This document shows, piece after piece, positions 1 through 6,327 of a stretch of DNA of 8,571 bases. Position 1 is the first letter of the stretch. Every line of letters starts with the position of its first letter. The stretch is from Syntrophobacterales bacterium (lineage in GTDB: Bacteria; Desulfobacterota; Desulfobaccia; Desulfobaccales; 0-14-0-80-60-11), in the NCBI GenBank assembly GCA_020052215.1, contig JAGVPN010000291.1, positions 1-8,571 on the forward strand, written 5' to 3'. Under the pieces are notes generated by a model that saw only the letters and a list, made by a program, of their open reading frames with translations, did no database searches and was not told the DNA's origin. A program made the translations under genes and the position numbers.

Positions 1-820
1 CGAGAACGCCCCCATCGTGGGAGAATCCAGTATTCAAAGGCTGGACGACCTCAAGCGCCGCCGGGAGCAGGAAGTGGTCTTTCTCCTGGCCAAGCTGGTG
101 CTGGAGAAATATTTTCGGGACGATGACGGGAACGTCAAGCCCTGGCTTTTCCCCCAACTTCTGAACCTGACCCGTCGCTGGCTGGATGAGTGCGTCATCC
201 GCAAAGACAACACCTTTTCCCAGTTGCTCCTACTCATCCAGTTCGCTCACAACGCCGCCGAAAAAATCTATCAAGCCATCGTATCCTCCGCCCCGGGCCA
301 GAAGACCTTGAAGCCCATCCTGCGCCCCTACGACACCCTGGGCTCCACCCGCTATGTGGACTTCGACACCACCCGCCCCACCTACGAGACCAGACCCGAC
401 CGGTGCCATATTTCCCATGTGGTGGCCGATACCGATACCTGGGAGCAAAAAATGGCCCAGGTGCTGGAAGAGATGGAGGAAGTCATCTGCTACGCCAAGA
501 ACCAGAACCTGGGTTTTGCCATCCCCTACACCATCGACGGCGAAGAAAAGAATTACTACCCCGACTTCCTGGTGCGGGTAGGGGCGGTGCCCTCACCGCC
601 CCTCAACCTGATTATCGAAGTTACCGGCGAGAAGAAAAAAGAAAAGGCCGCCAAGGTGGCCACGGCCCGGAACCTCTGGATTCCTGCGGTTAATAACCAC
701 GGCGGCTATGGCCGGTGGGCCTTTTTGGAGATCGCCGATCCCTGGGACGCCCAAAACCTCATCCTGGCCTTTCTGGCGACTTTGCTCGACCGCGGCGCTT
801 CGCCCCAGCAGCACCTTTGA
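1..820 (+). CDS. C-terminal part of a type III-like restriction subunit (helicase-nuclease), 5' partial
   Basis: The reading frame is already open at the left edge (first full codon at base 2), so the GTG at 17 is an internal valine and only the last ~270 residues are visible. The visible part has an LDDLKRRREQE stretch and a helical region. Near the end is a restriction-nuclease-like block: YYPDF (Asp codon 563-565), a hydrophobic strand LIIEV (Glu codon 617-619), then a lysine-rich TGEKKKEK run and VNNHGGYGRW. This resembles the end of large DEAD/DEAH helicase-type restriction subunits paired with beta-class methyltransferases (BPTD_3080-type, from memory). The helicase motors would lie outside the window. 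The family's role is to translocate on and cut unmodified DNA. The methyltransferase downstream supports this reading. The position usually held by lysine in E-x-K is threonine here. The stop overlaps the -35 box of the hicBA promoter. Subfamily assignment is moderate. Confidence 0.72.
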   Translation, partial: ENAPIVGESSIQRLDDLKRRREQEVVFLLAKLVLEKYFRDDDGNVKPWLFPQLLNLTRRWLDECVIRKDNTFSQLLLLIQFAHNAAEKIYQAIVSSAPGQKTLKPILRPYDTLGSTRYVDFDTTRPTYETRPDRCHISHVVADTDTWEQKMAQVLEEMEEVICYAKNQNLGFAIPYTIDGEEKNYYPDFLVRVGAVPSPPLNLIIEVTGEKKKEKAAKVATARNLWIPAVNNHGGYGRWAFLEIADPWDAQNLILAFLATLLDRGASPQQHL

Positions 821-844
821 CAAGAGGATTTTGGGCGTTACAAT
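817..844 (+). promoter_or_regulatory. Sigma70-type promoter of hicBA
   Basis: A perfect -35 hexamer TTGACA lies at 817-822 and a near-consensus -10 TACAAT at 839-844, with a 16-bp spacer. The -35 box overlaps the stop codon of the restriction gene. Transcription would start near 850, giving a leader of about 24 nt before the hicB start at 874. This lets the toxin-antitoxin pair be transcribed independently of the upstream gene. Read directly from sequence; activity is inferred. Confidence 0.7.
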
Positions 845-848
845 GTAA
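838..848. promoter_or_regulatory. Palindrome over the hicBA -10 box, candidate operator
   Basis: TTACA-A-TGTAA is a perfect 5-bp inverted repeat around a single central base and covers the -10 hexamer of the hicBA promoter. A repressor bound here would block RNA polymerase, as in autoregulated toxin-antitoxin operons. The encoded HicB is short and shows no appended DNA-binding domain, so the binding protein is unknown. It is an 11-bp element and chance occurrence is possible. Confidence 0.35.
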
Positions 849-873
849 TTCTGTCACTGATTTAGGAGGTTCC

Positions 874-1092
874 ATGAGAACTTTTACAGCCTATGTGGAA
901 TGGGACCCGGATACTGAGCTTTATGCGGGTTTCGTGCCCGGCATCCCAGGAGCGCACACCCAGGCGGCGACCCTGGATGAACTCCACCACAATCTTAAAG
1001 AAGTCTTGGAGTTATGTCTGGAAGAATATCCCTTGTCTGCGGAAGAACTGCCAAGATTTGTCGGCCTGCAACAGATTGAGGTAAGCGCGTGA
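874..1092 (+). CDS. hicB: HicB-family antitoxin (short form)
   Basis: A 72-residue protein with the typical HicB N-terminal fold: a first strand FTAYVEWDPD, then YAGFVPGIPGAHTQAATLDE, then a helix NLKEVLELCLEE. HicB proteins bind and neutralise the HicA mRNA interferase. The partial RNase H-like fold is present, but there is no room for the C-terminal ribbon-helix-helix or HTH DNA-binding domain of longer HicB proteins. The ATG at 874 was chosen because AGGAGG at 864-869 lies 4 nt upstream. The same frame is open further upstream (to 715), but that part overlaps the restriction gene and is not HicB-like. The stop (TGA 1090-1092) overlaps the hicA GTG start by 4 nt, implying translational coupling. 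The antitoxin-first order is the less common but known arrangement. Confidence 0.88.
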   Translation: MRTFTAYVEWDPDTELYAGFVPGIPGAHTQAATLDELHHNLKEVLELCLEEYPLSAEELPRFVGLQQIEVSA

Positions 1093-1322
1093 CCCGGCTT
1101 CCCCTAGTGGATTGTCGGACCATGGAGAAGGTTCTGCTGGCCCTGGGTTTTAAACCGGTTCGCCAAAAAGGTAGTCATGTCTTTTACCGCCACCCGGATG
1201 GCCGAACCACCACAGTTCCGCATCATCCGGGAAGGAACCTGGCCCGGCCATTGATCCGAGAAATCCTTCGGGAAATTAAATTATCGCCGGATCAGTTCCG
1301 GGAAGTGTTGCAAGAGATTTAG
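1089..1322 (+). CDS. hicA: HicA-family mRNA interferase toxin
   Basis: A 77-residue protein with the diagnostic HicA signature: KVLLALGFKPVRQKGSHVFY followed by HPDGRTTTVPHHPGRNLARP and LIREILREIKLS. HicA has a dsRBD-like fold and cleaves mRNA; the GSH motif carries the catalytic histidine, here His30. Length matches the family, so it appears intact. The GTG start at 1089 overlaps the hicB stop (GTGA) and has GAGG at 1078-1081, 7 nt upstream; the resulting N-terminus (MTRLP) is typical for HicA. An ATG at 1122 would remove the first eleven residues and is less likely. It is co-transcribed with hicB, whose product is expected to bind and inhibit it. Confidence 0.9.
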   Translation: MTRLPLVDCRTMEKVLLALGFKPVRQKGSHVFYRHPDGRTTTVPHHPGRNLARPLIREILREIKLSPDQFREVLQEI

Positions 1323-1374
1323 CTTGGTCCAGGGCCCTTGGCGGCGTCGGTGATGGTCCAATCAATCAAGCCAT

Positions 1375-1395
1375 GTAGGGTGCGCCCTGCGCACC
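1375..1395 (+). repeat. REP-like palindromic element with GTAG head
   Basis: The tetranucleotide GTAG (1375-1378) is followed directly by a perfect 7-bp stem, GGTGCGC (1379-1385) and GCGCACC (1389-1395), with a 3-nt loop CCT. A GTAG foot abutting a hairpin is the hallmark of REP sequences mobilised by RAYT (REP-associated tyrosine) transposases. It lies in the 112-bp spacer between hicA and the methyltransferase gene. There is no T-run after it, so it is not a canonical intrinsic terminator, although the hairpin could protect or attenuate the transcript. Only one copy is in the window, so repeat status is inferred. Confidence 0.5.
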
Positions 1396-1434
1396 ATAAC
1401 CTTTGCCACCCAACCTTAAAGGCAGGGATACCGT

Positions 1435-4221
1435 ATGGCCGGGAAGAAAGGCGACACCCCCACCCCCATCTTCGATTACAAATATCAGGACAGGCGCAAG
1501 AATATCCCCACCCATGAACTCCGGGATTTCGTGGCAGAGATAGAGAAGACTCCCAAAACTATGCTCTATCCTCGGGACCCCTCCCTGGACCCGCAACTGG
1601 TCTGGAAGGGCAAGGACGAGCAAGACCGGGAAGACCTGGCGGTCCCCTGCGTGCCCATCTACATCCAGGAGAAGATTCTTCCCAAGGTCATCATCGAAGA
1701 AGTGCGGGCCCAGGCCCGGAAGGATAAGCCCGAGCCCCAGGCGTCCCTATTTGCCGACTTCAACGGCATTGAGTTTGAAGACCTCATCGACTTTTACCGC
1801 CATGAGCAGAACTGGAGCAACCGCCTGATCCTGGGGGATTCCCTTCTGGTGATGACTTCCCTGGCCGAGAAGGAGGGCTTGAAGGGCCAGGTCCAGATGA
1901 TCTACCTCGACCCGCCCTATGGCATCAAGTTCGGCTCCAACTGGCAGGTCTCCACCCGCAAGCGCGAAGTGAAGGACGGCAAGCTGGAAGACCTCACCCG
2001 CCAGCCCGAGCAAGTCCGGGCCTACCGGGACACCTGGAAGTTGGGCATCCATTCCTACCTGACCTATTTGCGAGACCGCCTGGTGGTGGCCAGGGAACTG
2101 CTCACCGAGACGGGTAGCATCTTTGTCCAGATCGGCGATGAGAATGTGCATTTGGTGCGCTGTTTGATGGATGAGGTGTTTGGGACAGAAAACTTCATCT
2201 CTATAATTACTGTTGAGAAAACCAGCGGATTTTCAGAGTCTTTAATTCCTTCAATTACAAATTTTTTACTATGGTATGGAAAATCAAAGGATTTAACAAA
2301 ATACAGGCAACTTTTTTATATCAAAGAATTAGGAGGAGAGGGGACCACAGGCTACACTAATATAGAATCTCCAGATGGATTAACACGCAGGGCATTAACT
2401 AAACAAGATTTAGACGATAATAAAACTATTCCATTAGGTTGGAAATCATTCTTTTATCAAGCGTTAGCTAGCCAAGGTGCAACTTTAACATCTACCGTTC
2501 ACTTTACATTTAAAGCTAAAGAGTATTATCCAGGAAATGACCAGCACTGGAAAACTTCTCTTGGTGGCTTAGAGAGATTAGCAAAAGGTAATCGGCTTGC
2601 GATAAGAGGTAAAAATATAACTTTTGTAAGATATCTTAATGATTTCCCTGTACAGCCATTTACGAATGTTTGGAGTGATACAAGTGGAGGGGGTTTCATA
2701 AGAGAGGAAAAAATATATGCCGTTCAGACTTCCACCAAGTTAATTGAACGCTGCCTTCTTATGGCCACCGACGCCGGCGACCTGGTGCTGGACCCCACCT
2801 GCGGCTCAGGCACCACCGCCTATGTAGCCGAGAAGTGGGGGCGGCGCTGGATTACCCTCGACACCAGCCGGGTGGCCCTGGCCCTGGCCCGCACCCGCCT
2901 CATGGCCGCCAAGTATCCGTACTACCTCCTGGCCGACACCCCTGAGGGCCTCAAGAAGGAAGCGGAAATCACCGGCCAGATGCCCCCCGATTATCAGACC
3001 GCAGGGGACCTCAAAAAGGGATTTGTCTATAAGCGGGTGCCCCACATCACCCTGAAAGCCATCGCCAACAACGAAGAGATTGATGTGATTCACGCCAAGT
3101 GGCAGGAGAAGCTGGAGCCCCTGCGCCAGGAGTTGAACCGGCTCCTGAGCCAGGTCTGGGAAGAGTGGCAAATCCCACGAGAGTCCGGGGAGACCTGGCT
3201 GCCCCCGGCCAAGAACCTCCTGGCCCAATGGTGGACCCTGCGCCGGGAGCGCCAGCAGGAGATTGACGCCGCCATCGCCCGCCGGGCCGACACCGAACTT
3301 CTCTATGACCAACCCTATGAGGATGGCAAACGCCTCCGGGTCACCGGTCCCTTCACCGTGGAGAGTCTCTCCCCCCACCGGGTGCTGGCTCCGGAAGTGG
3401 AACTGCCGAACTCCGAGGCCCAGGCCCACCGGGAAGCCGACCTGGGCCAGTTTGAGACCATGATCCTGGATAACCTGAAAAAGGCCGGGGTCCAGAACAC
3501 CGTCAAGCATGAACGCCTGAAATTCGAGCGCCTGGAATCCTACGCCGGGGAGTGGCTTCACGCCGAAGGGGAATACACCGAGGCGGACGGCGCCGGCCGC
3601 CGGGTGGCCGTGTGCATCGGCCCGGAGCACGGCACCGTAGGCCCGGACCTCATCAAGGAGGCCGCCAAAGAAGCCGTCAGAGGGGTGGGGTTTGACCTGC
3701 TCATCGTTTGCGGCTTCGCCTTCGACCCCCATGTCGCCGAAGAGGCCAAACGCTACGGCAAGCTCACGGTGCTCACCGCCCGCATGAACCCGGACCTGGC
3801 CATGGGCGATGAACTCCTGAAAAAGACCGGGGCGGGCAACCTGTTCATGGTCTTCGGGGAGCCGGACGTGGAAGTACGGCCACAGCAAGACGGCAACCTG
3901 GTGGTGGAAATCAAGGGTCTGGACATTTACGACCCCACCACCGGCCAGATTCGCTCCAGTTCTACGGATGATCTGGCCGCCTGGTTCATCGACACCAACT
4001 ACAACGGCGAGAGCTTCTTTGTGCGCCACGCCTATTTCACCGGGGCCGACCAGCCCTACGACAAACTCAAGCGGGCGCTCCGGGCCGACATTGACGAAGC
4101 CGCCTGGTCCGCCCTCTACTCCACCACGAGCCGCCCCTTCCCAAAACCCGCCACCGGCAAAATCGCCATCAAAGTCATCAACCATTACGGCGATGAAGTG
4201 TTGAAGGTTTTTGAGGTATGA
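1435..4221 (+). CDS. Beta-class site-specific DNA methyltransferase (modification subunit)
   Basis: A 928-residue protein. Catalytic motif IV, DPPY, is at residues 159-162 in MIYLDPPYGIKF. The AdoMet-binding motif I is at residues 453-459 (DPTCGSG), followed by AYVAEKWGRRW. Motif IV before motif I defines the beta class (N6-adenine or N4-cytosine), as in type III Mod proteins. The region between them, roughly residues 253-438, holds the target recognition domain and is encoded by AT-rich DNA unlike the rest of the gene. About 420 residues follow the catalytic core, with no domain I recognise; type III Mod proteins are usually nearer 600-700 residues. The ATG at 1435 is preceded by AGGCAGGG at 1420-1427. 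It probably methylates the site cut by the upstream restriction subunit. Adenine-N6 is favoured by family but not proven. Confidence 0.88.
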   Translation: MAGKKGDTPTPIFDYKYQDRRKNIPTHELRDFVAEIEKTPKTMLYPRDPSLDPQLVWKGKDEQDREDLAVPCVPIYIQEKILPKVIIEEVRAQARKDKPEPQASLFADFNGIEFEDLIDFYRHEQNWSNRLILGDSLLVMTSLAEKEGLKGQVQMIYLDPPYGIKFGSNWQVSTRKREVKDGKLEDLTRQPEQVRAYRDTWKLGIHSYLTYLRDRLVVARELLTETGSIFVQIGDENVHLVRCLMDEVFGTENFISIITVEKTSGFSESLIPSITNFLLWYGKSKDLTKYRQLFYIKELGGEGTTGYTNIESPDGLTRRALTKQDLDDNKTIPLGWKSFFYQALASQGATLTSTVHFTFKAKEYYPGNDQHWKTSLGGLERLAKGNRLAIRGKNITFVRYLNDFPVQPFTNVWSDTSGGGFIREEKIYAVQTSTKLIERCLLMATDAGDLVLDPTCGSGTTAYVAEKWGRRWITLDTSRVALALARTRLMAAKYPYYLLADTPEGLKKEAEITGQMPPDYQTAGDLKKGFVYKRVPHITLKAIANNEEIDVIHAKWQEKLEPLRQELNRLLSQVWEEWQIPRESGETWLPPAKNLLAQWWTLRRERQQEIDAAIARRADTELLYDQPYEDGKRLRVTGPFTVESLSPHRVLAPEVELPNSEAQAHREADLGQFETMILDNLKKAGVQNTVKHERLKFERLESYAGEWLHAEGEYTEADGAGRRVAVCIGPEHGTVGPDLIKEAAKEAVRGVGFDLLIVCGFAFDPHVAEEAKRYGKLTVLTARMNPDLAMGDELLKKTGAGNLFMVFGEPDVEVRPQQDGNLVVEIKGLDIYDPTTGQIRSSSTDDLAAWFIDTNYNGESFFVRHAYFTGADQPYDKLKRALRADIDEAAWSALYSTTSRPFPKPATGKIAIKVINHYGDEVLKVFEV
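2190..2750 (+). other. AT-rich island coding for the methyltransferase target recognition domain
   Basis: Hand count gives 170 G+C in 480 bases (about 35%) for 2221-2700, against 60% at 2041-2100 and 75% at 2761-2820. Codon choice also changes, with many TTA, ATA, AAA and AAT codons. The reading frame stays intact throughout. The island maps to residues ~253-438, after motif IV and up to the conserved block just before motif I. That is where beta-class enzymes carry the variable target recognition domain. The edges are estimated to within about 20-30 bp. Confidence 0.75.
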
Positions 4222-4238
4222 TTTTATAGGGGGATGCG

Positions 4239-4421
4239 TTGGAAGCCAGTTACCGGGAGCAGTCCCCTTTAGGCCGCCCCCTGACCCCGGACGAGGTCCG
4301 AGAGGTTACCCACATGGCCCGCCGCCTTGCCGCCATCGTCTTGACGGAGCCAGCCCTGAACGCCAACTACGTAAGGGCCAAGGAATATTCATTTGCCTGG
4401 CCAAAAACTAAAGAGCGGTAG
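4239..4421 (+). CDS. Small protein of unknown function after the methyltransferase
   Basis: A 60-residue protein beginning MEASYREQSPLGRPLTPDE and containing EVTHMARRLAAIVLTEPALNANY. It begins 17 bp after the methyltransferase stop. The TTG start is chosen because AGGGGG (4228-4233) lies 5 nt upstream and an in-frame TAG at 4227-4229 excludes any earlier start. The codon pattern is GC-rich like the flanking genes, and the sequence looks like a folded helical protein with no membrane segment or signal peptide. I vaguely recall similar short proteins next to such methyltransferases, but no function can be assigned. It could be an accessory or regulatory component of the restriction-modification locus. 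The last residues (YSFAWPKTKER) are encoded by DNA that becomes AT-richer. Confidence 0.6.
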   Translation: MEASYREQSPLGRPLTPDEVREVTHMARRLAAIVLTEPALNANYVRAKEYSFAWPKTKER

Positions 4422-5004
4422 GTATTGAAATGGTTTTCGAAAAGGGAAGTTGAACAGGTAGACGAAAAAATCTTTTGATGGGTGGTCGGGCCATCGGTGC
4501 CGGGGGCGGCGGGCAACACATGGCCGCGGACGGCCGAGGGTGAAGGCTCTGAAGGTACGTCTGCACTCTGGGCGCCAGGTTTGGGTCGGCGAACCATCAT
4601 GTCTGATCATTGACGGTAAAATTTACAATGTTGGGTGACTTTTATTGCAGATATGGTAAATATCTCATCTACATAATTTTTTTATTTTGGGTGTTGATAT
4701 AGGGCAGATAGCATTATTTCGTCTTGAACTCAGATCAATATTATTCTGCAAAAAATATTTCAGGGTCAACCAGAGGCCTAAGTTCATGAGAATTTAGCCT
4801 ACCGAGCATGGTAAAAACGCCCCGAGACCCTGGGTACTTTCCATAATATTCTTAAAACGGAAATCAGGTTTTCCCTCCCCATAAATCAGGATTTTTATGA
4901 TTTCTTTTTTCCCCCTGAGTATTAAACTGAAGGCGAATTAACGAATTTAGGATGATTTACCGAACAAGGAGTAGGGGATTGGACATCGAATCGTTATTAG
5001 ATCG

Positions 5005-5100
5005 GGGGCCTTGGTGCCGGTTTAGGCCCCTCTCCTTGGCTCTTGCCTGGCCTTGGCAGCCGTCTCGGCTCGCCAAACTAGCCTCCGGAGGGCAGTTTTG
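5005..5100 (+). promoter_or_regulatory. Leader with three successive inverted repeats
   Basis: Three potential hairpins lie in a row just upstream of the lipoprotein gene. The first pairs GGGGCCT (5005-5011) with AGGCCCC (5024-5030), a perfect 7-bp stem. The second pairs TTGGCAGCC (5053-5061) with GGCT-c-GCCAA (5067-5076), 9 bp with one bulge. The third pairs AAACT-a-GCC (5075-5083) with GGC-AGTTT (5091-5098), 8 bp with one bulge. The second and third share bases 5075-5076, so they partly compete. None is followed by a clear T-run, so they do not look like terminators. No known riboswitch class was recognised. Confidence 0.4.
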
Positions 5101-5119
5101 ACCCATAACCCCTTTACCC

Positions 5120-5124
5120 GGAGG
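5120..5124 (+). promoter_or_regulatory. Ribosome binding site deciding the start at 5132
   Basis: GGAGG at 5120-5124 is placed 7 nt before the ATG at 5132. The later in-frame ATG at 5171 would give a more conventional signal peptide but has only a T-rich stretch in front of it, so the Shine-Dalgarno sequence favours 5132. Confidence 0.7.
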
Positions 5125-5131
5125 TTCACCC

Positions 5132-6280
5132 ATGCGGTCCGTCGGATCATTTTTCCTTTCATTTTTAGCCATGTATCCAGGAATCGGGCGGCGCTTTCGG
5201 GCCGGGGCGCTTTGTCTCGGGATGATATGGATCTCGGGGTGCGGCTCGCTCGTCGCCACCCGCTCGAGCACCTTGTTGGGAATTTCCAATCCTGGTTATC
5301 CGCAGCACACGGATTATCTGGAGTATCAGCAAGGGCGCCTCACGGAAGCGCAACTGCTGGACCGCCTGTTCCATATGGCGATGATCGGCGACAGTCTGAG
5401 CCGGGATTTTTATATGTCCTCCATCCCCAGCATGGTATGGCGTTCCAAGATGCACCATCGGTGCAACTGGTTTCTCGACACCGACCCGTCCGCCAACAGC
5501 GTATACAGCCTTTATGAGCGGCTTGCCCAGGAAACGCCTTTGGTGGCCTGTGAATATTCGAGCGTTGGAGGATGGGTTGATTCGGGGGAAAGCAGGAAAC
5601 GCTTCCTCGGGTCCTGGTATGTCTTCAGTTTCTCCCAACAGGTGGATTTGATTTTAGAGGAGGAACGGTTCCCGGATTTGGTGTTGATCTGGATCGGGGG
5701 CAACAACTTGCGCTGGACGCGCTCGGTGGATCCCCGCCGGCCGGAGGAGATCGAAACCGGGTTGCAAAAAATGGCCGCCAATTTTCGCAAGGACTATGAG
5801 CGACAGCTTGGCCGCCTGGTGGAACGGGCGCGGGAGCAAAAAGAGCGGCGGGCCATCATCGTATTCGGCCTCGTAAATTTGAAGAGTTTTTTCGAAGCCC
5901 GGGATGCCGCGGAGCAACTCCGGAAAAAGAATCCGAAGCTCTACCCCTATTTTGATGCGGTTTATCAGCGCTTCGAGTCCACGAAACTGGAGTATCGGGC
6001 CAACATGGCGAAGCTCGCCCTGGTGTACAACGAGGAGCTGCGCGCCATGGTTGGCGATTTCAACCGGGAATTGGGCGGCGATTCACCGGTGCGCCTCGAG
6101 TACTCGGACGCGCTAGCGACCATCGATTTCAGCGACGTGGAAGTGCTTCAACGAATTGACGCCTGGCATCCTTCTGCCAAAGCACACAACATGCTGGCCG
6201 AGGCCGCGTTTGGCGCCCTGCGCCCCAGCCTGGATTTCCTTGGAATCGTGCCGCTCCAGAAAAATGCTGATTTAAGGTAA
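5132..6280 (+). CDS. SGNH/GDSL-family hydrolase, predicted lipoprotein
   Basis: A 382-residue protein with the SGNH signature blocks. Block I is IGDSLS with nucleophile Ser88. A glycine-containing turn SSVGGW (143-148) fits block II. Block III is IWIGGNN with Asn191 or Asn192. Block V is DAWH (Asp343, His346), giving the Ser-Asp-His set. Such enzymes hydrolyse esters or acyl groups on lipids, polysaccharides or glycans; the substrate cannot be read from sequence. The N-terminus has an arginine-rich part (RRFR), a hydrophobic stretch and a lipobox ISGC with Cys37, so export and lipid attachment are likely. Residue +2 is Gly, not Asp, which in Gram-negatives favours the outer membrane. Starting at Met14 (base 5171) would put the Cys at residue 24, more usual for lipoproteins. 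A cyclase-ATPase gene follows 47 bp downstream. Confidence 0.8.
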   Translation: MRSVGSFFLSFLAMYPGIGRRFRAGALCLGMIWISGCGSLVATRSSTLLGISNPGYPQHTDYLEYQQGRLTEAQLLDRLFHMAMIGDSLSRDFYMSSIPSMVWRSKMHHRCNWFLDTDPSANSVYSLYERLAQETPLVACEYSSVGGWVDSGESRKRFLGSWYVFSFSQQVDLILEEERFPDLVLIWIGGNNLRWTRSVDPRRPEEIETGLQKMAANFRKDYERQLGRLVERAREQKERRAIIVFGLVNLKSFFEARDAAEQLRKKNPKLYPYFDAVYQRFESTKLEYRANMAKLALVYNEELRAMVGDFNRELGGDSPVRLEYSDALATIDFSDVEVLQRIDAWHPSAKAHNMLAEAAFGALRPSLDFLGIVPLQKNADLR

Positions 6281-6315
6281 GACTTATCAACCGAACATTT
6301 TTATGAATCGTCAAT

Positions 6316-6322
6316 AAAGAGG
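6316..6322 (+). promoter_or_regulatory. Ribosome binding site deciding a TTG start
   Basis: AAAGAGG at 6316-6322 lies 5 nt before TTG at 6328. The alternative in-frame GTG at 6322 overlaps this motif, so it would lack a spaced Shine-Dalgarno sequence. An in-frame TGA at 6304-6306 rules out earlier starts, and no in-frame ATG lies nearby. Confidence 0.6.
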
Positions 6323-6327
6323 TGCCC

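Larger units (their letters stand above)
4422..5131. other. 710-bp intergenic region without a convincing gene
   Basis: It falls into three parts. Bases 4422-4620 are mostly GC-rich and carry only short, low-complexity open frames. Bases 4621-4970 are AT-rich with no usable ORF; they include an inverted repeat AGATAT-ggtaa-ATATCT (4649-4665) and an 8-bp direct repeat AAATCAGG at 4861-4868 and 4883-4890, spaced 22 bp start to start. Bases 4971-5131 are GC-rich again and form the structured leader of the next gene. No clear intrinsic terminator follows the 60-residue gene, and I could not pick out a convincing -35/-10 pair for the downstream gene. Confidence 0.6.

Noticed and set aside
2806..4185. 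459-residue open frame on the minus strand
   Set aside because: Antisense to the GC-rich second half of the methyltransferase. The predicted protein is glycine-, valine- and histidine-rich without motifs; it is a shadow of GC-biased codons. Its absence from the AT-rich island fits this.
4367..4610. Two overlapping minus-strand open frames of 73-77 residues
   Set aside because: Low-complexity proline/arginine-rich products, partly antisense to the 60-residue gene, without ribosome binding sites or motifs.
4462..4638. Short + strand open frame ending VKALKVRLHSGRQVWVGE and then a hydrophobic tail
   Set aside because: Its end looks mildly protein-like, but the first half is arginine/glycine low-complexity sequence, the only plausible start (GTG at 4540) lacks a spaced ribosome binding site, and I know no family. 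It could be a decayed gene remnant.
4649..4683. Inverted repeat followed by a T-run as a possible terminator
   Set aside because: The stem is only six A/T-rich pairs and the T-run begins 11 nt after the stem, so it does not meet the intrinsic terminator pattern.
5053..5517. 154-residue + strand open frame overlapping the lipoprotein start
   Set aside because: It overlaps the SGNH gene in another frame, lacks motifs and has an arginine/histidine-rich shadow composition.
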